Assembly: GCF_021018805.1 (NCBI RefSeq) | Contig: NC_086249.1 | Coordinates: forward strand, 78,022,472-78,086,471 | Origin: Prinia subflava | Lineage: Eukaryota; Chordata; Aves; Passeriformes; Cisticolidae | Direction of reading: 5' to 3' | Length of the DNA: 64,000 nucleotides | In this document: one piece after another, positions 32,851 to 45,500 of the stretch | Numbering within the stretch: position 1 is the stretch's first letter | Layout of the letters: every line of letters begins with the position of its first letter | Notes under the pieces: generated by a model | What the model was told of the DNA's origin: nothing | The model's database searches: none | What the model saw: only the letters and a program-made list of their open reading frames with translations | Made by a program: the position numbers and the translations under genes

Positions 32851-34347
32851 AGGCAATGAATATTTCATTTGTAATTTAGAAAGATTAAAACAAAGCCGAA
32901 TCCAAAAAAAACTATTGAAATATGTAATTTCCCTGTGGAGGACACAGATGGGATCAGTAAAGAGACAGCTGTTGCAAGCCACCAGTCTTGAAATTTCTTG
33001 TTTCTCTTGCTGTGTTCTATAACATAGTTACTGGCTGTGAGAACAAAGTCTGTGTCTGCATTTTTTTAGTGTTGCTGGTTGACTGCTTTCTAGCAGACAC
33101 AATATAGGCTGGAAGCAAAACAGTATAAAAGAACTTTTCTTGTCTATTGATAATTGTAACATAAATTTAGGAAAAATTAAGACTGTTGTATATAGTATCA
33201 GTGCTGTAAGGTACTATTGTGTAAGGGCTGATAACTGCATAAGGTTTGTCAATTAGAGGTTTCTTTCCTACATTATGTACTTCTGTTCCTTCATGACCAT
33301 CTGCATCCTTGAGAGATTTTGGAGACGTAGAAATTGTGAAACAGGAGTAAATTCCCTCTCCTAAGGAGCTGGGTCACTCTGAATCCAAGCATAAGTACAA
33401 ATCCTATCAATTCCATCACTCTCCAGATTGTAATGAAAGCAGGAGATTTGCAGAAGGGCTGGACAGAGGAAACCTTAAGATTGGCTGGTTCTGTTGCAGA
33501 ACAACTGATGATGCCTGCAGAAGCAAGCTGTTGCCAGTGTGTTTACTAAACTGGAAGTTAAACATAACAGTTGCTGTCAGCAGTCACAAAAAAAGAAAGC
33601 ACCAGTTAGGATGCTCCAACAAATTCTGGGAACACAACTCCTGTGTGTTCAGGGCAAGGTTAGTGTTCACTGGATATCTCAGACATTAAGGGAGTACCTA
33701 GCTGATTCATGCAAAATGGTCCAGAATTTTGTGTGTCACATCCAGAATTTGGTAGATTGATTCCTCAGGGAATTAAAAATTGTTAGAAAATAGAGATTAA
33801 CAGTTATTAATATGAATGTGTGTGTTACTCTGGAACTCTAGATATATATTGAAGTTGTCCTTTTCTATCTTGATTTCTCAGAGAAAATAAAACAAAAGTT
33901 GCTTTCTTTTTAGAGACCACTGTAGTCTGGCTCGCAGACTTTAATAATGTTTGAAACTTTGCCTTTCTTGATGAGATGCTTGTGATGTACTTGAAAAGCA
34001 TTCAGTATTTTGAAAAGGAAAATTTGATTGCATTTTCGGGAAATAGTTTTCTGAACAAGAATTAGATGGGGTGTCTGGGTGAAGCAGCAGTTACCAAGCT
34101 TTCTGCAGTATCCACAGCTTATAGCTTCCTGTAGTTCAGCAACCCAAATTTTCTGAATTTCAGTGAAAGCAGCTGCAAATAGGCCACAATAGTAATTTTT
34201 TTGTTTTGTTTTGTCAGCTAAATGTATAAAAAAGTCATCACAGGGTTTTGTCTCTTATTGTTTGATCTCCCATCTGGCCTCTATGGGTAGAAATAGTGTG
34301 TACATCAGCAAGACAGTCCAGTGTAATATATTTGTTGCTGGAAACCT

Positions 34348-34351
<4 letters not shown>
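32851..34351. other. Spacer, no recognised feature
   Basis: AT-rich intergenic sequence between the tandem duplication and the long A tract. No supportable gene. Confidence 0.45.

Positions 34352-34394
<43 letters not shown>
34352..34394 (+). repeat. A43 homopolymer tract
   Basis: Forty-three consecutive A bases, the longest homopolymer in the window. It produces a spurious poly-Lys reading frame. It could be a retroposon tail, but I recognise no body upstream. Confidence 0.85.
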
Positions 34395-34396
<2 letters not shown>

Positions 34397-37300
34397 AGTT
34401 CAGTACATTGATGCCTTAAGGTACTTCTGAAAGATAATCAATCAGATTTATGGGTTATTGCTCTACTGTTTTTGACCACTACCAGAACAAAGCCAACTTC
34501 AGTGGTGTGCTAGAGACTTCATTCTACTCTATGGCTACAAAACTGTTTTCTATTGATTGCAGGAAAATTGTAGGTGTTTTAGAGATTTTGACCATGGCGA
34601 AGGAATGCTGTTCCATAAGAGGTTCCAAAACTATCTGAATGCTGTAAAAATGCAACTTTTTAGAAACAGCTGGGCAAATTAAGAAGTGACTGTGTCTAGT
34701 CTTGAAGAGCTAGTGGCATATACTAGGAATTATCTGAATATCACTAGCAGAAAGATCTCTTGAGGACTTCATTATGAGACCTCATTTATGGATTCAGGCT
34801 TTTCTGGAGACTTAAAAGTAAATATTTAGCTTTCAGCTGTGATAGCAATGTTTCTATTTGTGCATATTGGCTTGATAAGCAGTACATTAAGCATATTTAT
34901 TTATGTAATACATAAGGAAGATACTGCCTTTATGGACTAGCAACAAAAATTCATCTACAAGGAAGGAACTCATACTCTGGAAATGAAAACTTCTGATATT
35001 CTCAGGAATGTCTGCAGCTTCCAGCATGATGAAGGAAAGACAAATACAAATGAATTGCTTCCTATGAAACAAGACCTTGATTCCTGTGAGGTAGAGACAA
35101 GAGGAACAGCAGGGGAACCATGAAAAGGGATCCTAGAAGAGTTTAATTGTCTAGGTTCGTAAAATGACCAGGGAAAGGAATAGGAGTGTTGTCACCAAAT
35201 GCATACAGGAAAAGAAAAGCACTAGAATGAAGAGATATTGAAGCTAAAGGATGATATGCATACAAGGATGTGTCCTTGAATAAATGTATAATGGGCATTA
35301 AAGCCATTATAAGAGCACAGCCTCCTGTGAGAGTAAAGGAGAAACTACTCTGACCTACTTTGAAGCTGGAGTACAGTACGTTTCTGAAAGAAAAGCAAAA
35401 ATTCAGTGGTGGTCATCCCTATCAGGTTTTTGTTTCTTGGCTTGCAGTAGGCAGAGTGGACTATCAAGGAAGGCAAGAAGGAATTGTCATGGAACTTGAG
35501 GTGTTAGACAATCTTTTCTAATCAACTGCTAAGAATTGTGAGAGTTAAAAGTTTTGAAAGGCTTGCACGGTGCGAATTTGCTTTACTCTTTCTCTGTTGG
35601 CATGTGATTATACAGTTATTAGCATATTCAAAGTACCTCTATGGCTCTAGACACTAGTCCCTAATGTCCAAGGCAGAATCCACTGTAGTGCAGCAAACTG
35701 ATGGTAAGTAACACCTCCTTCATTTCACAGAGAATCACCCACACACTCCAGAAGACACCCCTAACTGTGTCATTTCACTGAGTACATAAACTAGTACAAA
35801 ATGGACAGAGGTTCATGATTAGATATTGTTCAGATACCTCCTGCAACAGCAGACCAACACCACTGACTCAGTGTAAAAGATAATCTGAGTGGAAAGTTTC
35901 TTACTCATTAGGTGTTAACTATAGCTGGGCAGTGGAGGAGGTGATGTGTAAATATGTCAAGCCAGAATAGTGCTAGAATATTGCCAGAATAGTAAAAACC
36001 TTAATCATCTCATCTTTATAAGACTACACTGCATACACATTGAGATGGTACATTTTTCCCACTTGAGCATAAGTGACATGGATAAGGTAAGATAAAGCCC
36101 CCAAACTTGACTTTCCACAGGGGTGGGGACAATTTTCTGGAGATACAGCATAAAATGTGCTAAATTTTAGCAAAGTGGGAGGGTAAGTGAGTAAAGGGGA
36201 GGAGGGGACAAGGAGAGAGAGGAAGCAGGGAGGATATTCTGGAGTGGTCCTTTACCCTCTTCTTTATGCACGTTGCACTTTGCCTAGCAGTCAAAGATAA
36301 ATATGAACCTTGGAAGTGCAAGTGTGTGAGGCTGCTTTTGTAGTGTCTATATTACTTTTACGAAGAAAAAGGGGTGAACTGGAGCAGAGACTTAGCCAAA
36401 TATTTGGTATTATATACAAGTTTTTCATCCAGTGTGGTAACCAGTATGATATACCACTCAGACTTCTGGTAGTATGGCTTTCAAAACTATGTGACTGGTG
36501 CTTCTGATATATTTCTAAAATGTATTTCTGATATAATAGTTGGACTGTTAGGCTTGATTTTTTGATTGTGGTAAGCCTTATTACTTGGACTCTATGACAA
36601 TTTATACTTAAAATGAATGAAGTATATTTTATGTCTTTAAGATGAATCTCTGTGAAAGAACCATTTTTTCCTGATAATGTGAGTTCAAAATAATAAAGGC
36701 TTTGGCTTCAGCTGTGTTGCACTTTGTAATTTCTTTAAGTGAAGACAGAACAAAAGTACTTTTTTTTTTTCTAGTCAGATAAGACACCTTCAAAAACTTA
36801 ATTCTTTACACTGAAATTTCTAGAGATACATTGGAGCCATAATTTATAAGTCAAACATGTATTTTGCAATGGGGCAAAGCATTGACTATCGTTTAGGAGA
36901 CAATCACTAAGGCTGATTACCAGTGGGCTCAGGTCTGGAATAAGCAGAGAACTAAAAATGTGGTGGAAGCTGAGAATGCAAATCCTTTATCTGCAAATGC
37001 TCAGAACCCAACAGAATCAAGCATTAATACTGATCACATAAAGGAATGTGTTTATAAACAGAAGCAACATTGAAATCCCCTGTTATGCAACAAACAGCCC
37101 TTTTTACCCTCTTGTGAAAATAGAGTGACTCACCCAATATACAGTAAAGATAGAGGACTGTACACAAGAAAAGAAAAACAACTCCTACTGTCTTGAAATA
37201 AGTCTGGTGCAAACTGATGGACAAATATTTGCACAGACTGTATTGGAATAGGGATCATTGGGATCTGAATTGATGGCAAAGTGCTCTCAGTTGCTTTCAA

Positions 37301-38482
37301 GTAGTTTGGGTCATCGTGCAGTCTGGCTTTTATGGGTTTTGCATCCAAGCAGGAAGCCTGAAAGACCAGCTGGACTGTGTATGCTGAAGTGCTCTGCCTT
37401 CCTAGCAGGTCCAAGGGGGCCAAGTCACAGATGGCTCAGATTCATCAGGGCTTCTCTTCCCTCTCTGCCAAGGCTGTGATTGGGTAACTAGTGAGGGTAA
37501 CTAGTGTGTTTGGGTAACTAGTCCTCTGAGCTAGGAGGACACAGATAGAAGGTAACAGTGCCCCTTTATAGCACCCACTTACAGTGGTTGTGGAAGGTAG
37601 CTGGGGACGTTAATGGTAAGGAGAACTCAATCCTATTGTGAATATTATTCTGTATTGGAATAATCTTGTAGATTTCAGATATTACAGATTTTTGTGAACT
37701 GTCTAAAACCAGCATATGGAAAAAGAAAATAAAGGAAACATTACCCTTCTTAAATGAAGTACATTAAATAATCCAACACATTTTTGCACACAATGCAAAT
37801 AGAAGATTTTGGAACCCAAGAGGCTTTGATCTCTTATTAAGAGTGTTTCCCCTGTTCTTTTTACAAGAAAGTGACCCGGAAATTTTCAACCAAATGCAAC
37901 TAAATTGAGAAAGGATGATGACAGTGAGGTAGAGGAAATTCCTGTAAAGGAAACAGACTCAACACAGTGCACAGCTAGAACAAACCACAATTCTTATCAT
38001 GTTGTGTAGGATGTGCAAGTAAGATTTTGAGATAATTATTTTAATTATAAGTTTTAGCTTCAAATTTTAGCTGTCTCTAGCCCATCTGCTTGAAGGTGAG
38101 TTCATTTTATTGCCTTTGAATGTGATTTTAAAGTAAATTGGCTTTAACTGCTTGGTCGGGCAAACAGTAATGTCTTACTATGTAGCTTCATTAAATATCC
38201 TTTTCCATTTTGTAGACATGGTAAAACATTTTCATCTCCTGTGTGGCTATTACTAATCTTAGTCCTAGAATCAGATTATGCTTGCCTTTCCATTGATATA
38301 AGTTGAATACAAGACACAGGAATTGATAGCTTTGATGGTGTTTTTCATCAGAATCAGAATTGTATGATGGTATGATTGTGGTATGCCACCCTTTACTTAT
38401 CAGAGATATCATGAAACTTGGCACAGCTCTCAAGAAACTGATTTTGATTTGTTTTTGCTTATATTTTATGTAAAAAGATGAA
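34395..38482. other. Spacer, mostly unrecognised
   Basis: Four kb of AT-rich intergenic sequence. A short triplicated GGGTAACTAGT motif occurs at 37482-37522. Overlapping frames at 37024-37479 have no motifs. No gene is supportable. Confidence 0.45.
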
Positions 38483-38768
38483 GAAGAAGAGGCTGAAAGT
38501 AGACCTCATCACAGTGTGCAATTGATCTCTCCACCGTGTTGACCAGTGACAGGACCTGGGAAAATGGCCTGAAGTTGTGTCAGGGGGGGTTTGGGCTGGA
38601 TCTTAAAAAAAGGCTCTTCACCCAGAGGGTGTGTCTGGGCACTGAAGTGGGCTCCCCAGGGAAGGGGTCACAGCACTAAGCTTGACAGAGTTCAAAAAGG
38701 GGCTGGGAGTTGGACTCGAAGATCCTTATTGTTCCCTTCCAACCCAACTTATTCTGTGATACTGTGAA
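38483..38768 (+). mobile_element. CR1 LINE 3' fragment
   Basis: CR1 phrases in order: AGGCTGAAAGTAGACCTCATC, GACCAGTGACAGGACC, GGGCTGGATCTTAAAAAAAGG, GGCTCCCCAGGGAAGGG, GTTGGACTCGAAGATCCTTA and CCTTCCAACCCAACTTATTCTGTGAT. Confidence 0.92.
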
Positions 38769-39270
38769 AACTCTATGAAATAGAAATTTACTCTTTCCTT
38801 CCAACAGTCCTTTAGGAGTGGAAGCATAGACAATATAATACAAATCCTATTTTTCACTTGCATATTTTTAGCACAGGAAATTATGTGAATTTTGACATAT
38901 TAATGTCTTTGTATATATGATATTTCCAATTAAGTGGCACCTTAAATCCTTAGACCAAGGTTATGATAATATGGCTGTGTAAACAGCAGGAGAAGGTAGA
39001 GAGACTTTGGGTAATAAGATGTCTGGAGTAGAGTCCTTTCTTTGGTAGATACTAATAAAGAGAAATGATTGATTAAACTGAGTCACTGAATCACCCGAGT
39101 CCACCTGCAGTGCAAATACACCTGAAGGGTGATTGCTCTCTGCTTCTGCTGTGAATTCCCCTCCTGTCAAGCACACTTGCAAGATGACAATTATTAATTT
39201 CACATCCTACCATACTTTTTAAACACTATAAAAATGCAAGGATTGCAAGATTCTCTAATAAAAATATTGT

Positions 39271-39345
39271 CAGCAAAAAAAAAAAAAAACCCAAACAAAC
39301 AAACCCAAAACTAACCCAACAAAAAATCCCCCAAACAGCAGTGGT
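39271..39345 (+). repeat. A-rich / (CAAA)n low-complexity stretch
   Basis: A run of A followed by CCCAAAC/AAACAAAC units, seen directly. Confidence 0.75.
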
Positions 39346-39788
39346 GTATTTTCCCATGCCTAGCTAAAGACAACAGAAAAATTAAAAAGATTGCTACCCA
39401 AAGATGTAACACTTACTAGTCAGCCTTCCCTTTGGCACTTCTTTCCTATTTATGGTAACCTCTTGGAGCTTAAAGAAGGTATCATTACTATGGCAGCAAG
39501 TTGCAGAACAAAGACATCACTGGCATTATTAAATGCTCTGTAAAGAGTCACTTCATGTAGTTTCACTACATGTGGCCTGTATGTTCCCAGTTACACACAA
39601 ATGGGAAGCTGGGAAATAACACTTCCACTAGTTATCTTCTGCCATATCAGGCACATTTCAAATAGCTTCTGGTGGCTTAACAGCTTAATGAGTCACCAAA
39701 AAGGAACAGAGCTGTCACAGGAGAGAGACTGGGTCTTTTGCCTGAGATCAAGGGAGAGTGGAGTGCAGAGGACAGAGAAATAAACCAT

Positions 39789-40150
39789 AAAATCATAGAA
39801 TAAGCTGAGTTGGAAGGGACCCATCAGGATCATTGAGTCTAACTCCTGACCCTGCACAGAACACCCCAAGAATCACATCATGTCTCTGAGATTGTTATCT
39901 GAACACTTCTTGAACTCTGTCAGGCTGGTGCTGTGACCACTTCCGTGGGGAGCTGTTCCAGTGCCCAACTACACTCTGGATAAAGAACAATTTCCTTATA
40001 TTTTACCTGAACTTCCCCCAACACAGCTTCATGCTGTCTCCTTGAGTCATGTCACTGGTCATGAGAAGGAAGAGATCAGTGCTTGCTGCTCTGCTTTTGA
40101 CAACAGCAACACCTGCTCACCTGCTCAAGGGACTATAGCACTGAACCACA
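39789..40150 (-). mobile_element. CR1 LINE 3' fragment (antisense)
   Basis: It begins with the antisense CR1 terminus AATCATAGAATAAGCTGAG, then TTGGAAGGGACCCATCAGGA, CATTGAGTCTAACTCCTG, TCTGTCAGGCTGGTGCTGTGA and CCGTGGGGAGCTGTTCCAGTG. The open frame at 39961-40170 lies in this repeat. Confidence 0.92.
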
Positions 40151-41458
40151 CAAAAGACCCTTGGTCTTGACTGCTGCTGGCACCAGCATGCCTTTGTCAT
40201 GTGGGCTGATATATGACATAACTCAAAACACCATTCTTGGTTCTATACAGAATTAACATATCTAAAGATGCAGCCTCAATGAATGCCTTGAGCAAGGTCT
40301 TCACAGGTGTCATAAACCCAGATTCAAGAGTCAGGATCCATTTATCTTTTTGCAGTTGATAAAAAAGTTGGATAAACTTATGGAGAGCTTTTTCCCAGTG
40401 CTGGTAGCAAACTCGCTTTATTCAGATACACATAGAGGCTTGGAGTTTCAAGATGAATTTAAAAGATATGTGAGGTGATGACAGTTAGCAGCAAACCTGT
40501 AACAAAGCACCAGAATGGGGTCAGGCAAATCAGTTAACTTACTTCCTGTGACCTCTGAGCATAAAAATAGATCATTCCATTCACTTGCAAGGAATAGAGA
40601 CGTTCTGAAGAGAATGGTGACTAAAAGTGCTCCCCTCTACAAAAAACAGCTGCCTGGAAAAGTGCAGTGTGGGAGTTCTCATCAGCTCTCTCTCTAGCTC
40701 AGTGTGCACGGGATGCACTGTTAATGCTAACCAGAATGAGAAGTGTCTGATTTGCATGAGGTGCCAACAGACAAGGGACTAGCCTTTGCCCAACCTCTCT
40801 GCTTTTCCCTTGGGCTGACTCAGTGCCTCTCTGACAGCATGGTAAACACAGAGTCACTCTGTGGCTAAAGGAAAGAAAAAAATCTCCTTGAGAGCTCTGT
40901 TGCACAATGCACAGCTGTGCAAATTGAACAGCAGCAAAGTACATGCCCTTTACTCCTGAACCAGGCACTCCAGACATGCCAGTCATGGGCATTGGGCATG
41001 TCCTTACTAAATACCCCAATTAAGCCGTTGCTGTTGAACACGCATACTGGGCAGCCTGCAGCTGAGAAGGCTATGGGATGCAGATCAGACTTCTTAGTAG
41101 AAGAGGGAGAACATAACAACATGGTTTGGGGTTTCACCTTGTACAGAGTATGGTCATATAGGGGTCTGGATGCATATGAGTGCTTTGTGGACCTGCTCCA
41201 AATCCCCTGGGTGATCCCAATCTCAGTTAACAGAGGCCAGCCCACAGAGCTGGTCCCTTATGGTGGTGTGGGTGTTACCCTGCTCAGCAGGGCTCTGCCA
41301 TGGCTGTTCAAGCGGTGCAGCACAGCATTGTAGTGTAAAAGTGAGGCCTGATGCTGACACCCAGAAGCACCATGGAGGAGAAGGGGCTTTAGGTTGCTGG
41401 CCCTAGTAGATATCCTAAGTATGCCCATTTTGGCTGGTAACTAAACCCACTAGGGGCA
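40151..41458. other. Spacer with opposed open frames, no gene called
   Basis: Opposed frames at 40699-41333 (106-138 codons) overlap each other on both strands. They show no domain, no signal peptide and no splice or promoter context. The local composition is somewhat higher in GC than its surroundings, which could reflect an old mobile element that I cannot name. Confidence 0.4.
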
Positions 41459-41850
41459 TGTCGCTGTTTGCTATGCTCGAAATGACCATGCAGAGACTTG
41501 GGAATTGTGAGAGAAAAGCAGGGCAGAGCCAGTTTGACCTTTGTTTATTACATGCTCTTAAATACTATTTGAAAGGTGACCATGGATTGGAGAGTGGAAT
41601 CCCCACCTCTCAACCACACTGGTCAAAAGGACTGTCACACGACCTCTCCTCTCTTTGAAGAAGAATGTGAAAACAATGGTAATATTTATAAAACACGATC
41701 TCCTTGTTTACATGACAGCGCGTGAGAAGGTGAAAGACTTCTACTTGATTATGAAAGCTCAGAAACTAGGAAATCTCATGGTGACAGGAGCATAACTCTT
41801 GGGTGAAAGAGACAACCAAAGACATGCCCACACAGGACATGCTTTGAGGG
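41459..41850 (-). mobile_element. LTR-like sequence (minus strand, uncertain)
   Basis: On the minus strand this has a TTTATAAATATT TATA-like box near 41685, a TATTTAAGAGC stretch near 41565, an AATAAA poly(A) hexamer near 41545, and a possible TG/CA terminus at 41459 (plus-strand TGTCGCTG). That order, TATA then poly(A) signal within about 150 bp, followed by a short U5-like end, is LTR-like. I found no matching target duplication and no second terminus. Confidence 0.3.
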
Positions 41851-42403
41851 CTTTACTTCGTCATAGGTCTCCAATCTTATGGGCTCAATGCTGTTTGCAG
41901 CTGCAGCACACCTTCAGATTTGGTTTCATCTCAAAGGAATCCAATCAACTCACTCTTGGCCTTTTGACCTTCAAGCTACAACAGTGCTCCATCGATTTTT
42001 GGTGCCATTTATGCCTGCTCAGTCTGTTGTTGATAGGTATCATTAGCTGAAGGCTGATGATGTTTGGTATCTTACCTCTCATAATAGAGAACATGCTTCT
42101 ACCAAAAGAGGAAGGATTTTCACTCCAGAGGTAGAGTTCTGTATTGCTGTAGGTATGACACAGAAATCCATCTGTAAGCAATTCTATGCAAGGTGTATTT
42201 AGAGAGACTGCTGCATATTCTTGAGTATTATCCATCCTGTATTTCCTGAAATAGTGTGAGAAGGAAAAGTGCTGTAAACCCCATTTTCAAAAAACACAAT
42301 ATGCAGGAAATAGTGTTTGCAAAGCTTTACAGAGGTACACAATGAAATATGCAGTTATCTATTTTATTAGACTCTACAAAAATACCATTTTCCTCTTTTA
42401 CAG
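41851..42403. other. IL18RAP: Region just upstream of the IL18RAP coding exon
   Basis: It leads to an acceptor (TTTTACAG, ending 42403), so an untranslated upstream exon of IL18RAP probably exists, but I cannot place it. No TATA box or CpG island is apparent nearby. Confidence 0.4.
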
Positions 42404-42411
42404 GAAGCAAG

Positions 42412-42535
42412 ATGATTCTTAAAGAAAATGTATCAGAATATCAACCAAAATTGATAAAAAAAATAACGCTCACATTGTGCTGGATACTAACATTTTTTGT
42501 TAGTGGAGTAGAAGTTAGAGAGATTAATTTGCCAG
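42412..42535 (+). CDS. IL18RAP: IL18RAP coding exon 1 (signal peptide)
   Basis: The exon begins about 42404 after TTTTACAG. The ATG at 42412 is the first in-frame ATG in the exon. The donor is CCAG/GTAAGA in phase 1. The leader has about 17 polar residues, then the hydrophobic [13 protein letters not shown]. Confidence 0.8.
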
Positions 42536-45500
42536 GTAAGAATCTGCTCCAGTGATGTTTGGTGTTTGTGGCGTTCTCTGAAAACTTAGAAAAGGAGGTC
42601 TTAATTTTTCCTTGCTTTTGTGAGTTTTTCCGGCACATGTCCCTGCTTGTGTCAGAAAAATAACCTTTCTGCAAGCTTCTGAAGTATTGGTAATATAATC
42701 AACCCTAAATTTGACTCAAAAATCAGTTCTGCGATGAAAAGAATAAATGTAAAGGAGAATCTCTGAGGCCCAAATGGAACAAATGAATTGCCTCTGTGAC
42801 TTAGGTCTCCAGCATCTGGTCTAGTGAGGCAGGGACTGGGGAGAAGGAAGACAAAAGCAGAAAGAGACTGATTTATCAAAGTCTTCCACACACGCAATAT
42901 ATCTGGAGGAGCTTGATCCAATTTAGTGTGCAGAGAGAATATGAAACTGTAAAGAGTTTCCCAGGTGATCAGGTGAGGAACAGATTTCATGACCTCCCTT
43001 CTGCTAGGGTGAAATCCTGCCATACTTTCAAAGATCACAACAGCCTGACTGGCAGGAGGGGCATTAGGATGGCTGACCACACCTTTCAGAAAAAAAAAAA
43101 AAGGTGTAATTTTAGAGACAGTTACTGAAATATAGGAAGATAAATATTTGAAAGCAGTGAGACAATAATGTTTGTCAATCTTACCTTAAATAGGGCATGT
43201 GGTGGGCAGGTTCTCTTTCCTTAGGCTTATGTCAGTCCCTTCTCCATTAAAATGAGGAGATCGAGAAGAGCTGCATCTACTTTTCTTCAGAGTTGAGGTT
43301 TAACAGGTTAGCACTCATACAAAATTATATACATCACATTAAGCTTTTGAAAATAGGCCTAATAAACCTTTGGAAACCTTTGAATAAATTTTCAAGAACT
43401 ATGACAAATTACATATTTAAGAAAACCTATTTTTGTTAGTCCATCTTCTGATCACATAGAGAAATATTCAATACAAGAAAGGTAAGGTTTTATTTTTGTA
43501 CCGTTCCTAATTTATATTTTTAATTTTTTCAGCATGACTCTGCATTCTTTTAGATGCTACTGATATCTTACTGTCCTGCTTTTCAGGATGTTCCCATGTT
43601 GAACCTCAAATATGGTATCGTGCAATTAATGGTGAGGAGTTTGTTCTACAGTGTGCTTTACCAGACAGAGATGCTGGTAGCAACATTAATAACAACTCAC
43701 TTCTAAATCAACCTAAGGTGAAATGGTTCTGGCATCAGAAAGATAAAGAGACACTGAAGGCTATCAAGGAAAGCTCAAACCTGGCTTTCCAAGGGGATGC
43801 TCTTTGGTTTAAACCAATAAGGGACAATGCCTCTGGAGTGTACATCTGTAAGATATGGTAAGTAATGGATTAAAAGAGTAAGTAATGGAGTAAAGAAGCA
43901 AAATGTTTCTATTTCTATAGGACAATTATTGTTTTGTTTTGTTTTGTGTATTAAATGTTTAACTTATTTTTCTCCTTTTTTTTTTTTTTTTAAATTTTTT
44001 TTTTTTTTTTTTTTATTTATTTTACATCACTCAGGAGAAACGTCCCATGTCTCAAAATTGTTTTGGATGTTCAAACAAAGAAGGCAGCAAAATGTTCAGG
44101 TTATGACACAAATATCCTATATCTGCTTGCTGGCAGAGGGAATTCAATAACCTGTCCTGGGACAAAATGTTACAGCCACATAAAAAAGCCAGATGTGAAA
44201 TGGTACAAGGTAAGGGTTGGTCCATTGAATATTGAAAACAGCTGAGTGGAGGTGGAGCTTCAGGTCTAGTGCCATAGTTCTTGAACTCTTCTTTGGCAGG
44301 CAATGCAGCCTGAGAAATTCAATCCAAAATTAGAATCTTGAACTGATATATATCAAGTATTTAAGGAAGAGTTTTGAAGAAATTTGTCACACCCAAAATA
44401 TTATTACATGAAACAGAAGCCAAGGAATGCTTTCTCTGCAGCCAAGAAATTGAAGTAATTGAGAATCAAAATAGATTTTTTACAAAACTGACATGATTGA
44501 AATGTAACATTTTAAGTTTTGTTTTGAACTTTCAAGTTTTCAAAATATCCAATATACCAAAGAAAAATTTACTTTGTTAAACACAAAATTATTTTAAAAA
44601 TAATGTTTTGAATTGTTCTTTTCAAGACCTCTATTTTTAATGAAACACTATTTCACTGAACCACTACCAACTCAGTGCTTGTAAGGATGGTAATATAGCA
44701 TCCACACCTTTAGAAACGAGCAGAGGAAAATGACTAAAATTTGCAATTGTGTGTGTTTCCTCTTTGGTATTATTCACATTATTTTATTCTATTGAGTAGA
44801 ATTATGAGCTAGTCAAAGTTACTCTGCATTTGCTTTAAAATTTTAAATGAGGTTTATCTTTACCTACATCTTGCTCTGAAGCCCACTGAAATTAAGGAGT
44901 TTCTTCACATTTTTGTTACTGGATTTTTTCAGGAACTTGATTTAAGGAACATTCTTACTGGTCTTGGTGGAATACAAACATATTAAGCTGAAAAATAGGG
45001 GTGCTTTTCAAAACAGATTTCCAAAATAAACTATTTTCATGCTTCTAAAAGTAGTGACAGTGTCTTAACCTCAGACAATCCAAACTCATGGTTTACTTCT
45101 TATAAAATAACTTGAAAATATTTTCAGAATGATTTCTTTACAAAATAAAAAAATACCCAGTCCATCAAAAAAGTGATATTTTTGATGCTCTTTAGTAATA
45201 GGAGTTAAATTTAGATTAGCTCTGATTTCATATTTTTGCATCAACCATAAATTTAAAATGATTTTTAAAAAGTCAAGGTTATTCACATATTTTTTTACTA
45301 TAGCTGAAAAATGCCCTCAGAGTCCTAATACACCCCTTTCTGGGCTTCAGTGGAAAGACTATGATTTAGCCCTTCTGCCATGAAAATCTTGTCCAAATAT
45401 ATTGAAATATAATTTAATAACACCAACAACAGCAAGAGAAAAAAAAAAAACAACCCTTAAGTCTTTGATATTCTTTTCTTTTCATTAGGATGGTCACCAG

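Noticed and set aside
40699..41333. Opposed 106-138 codon frames in the IL18R1-IL18RAP spacer
   Set aside because: They are mutually overlapping on opposite strands with no motifs. An old mobile element is more likely than a gene, but it could not be named.
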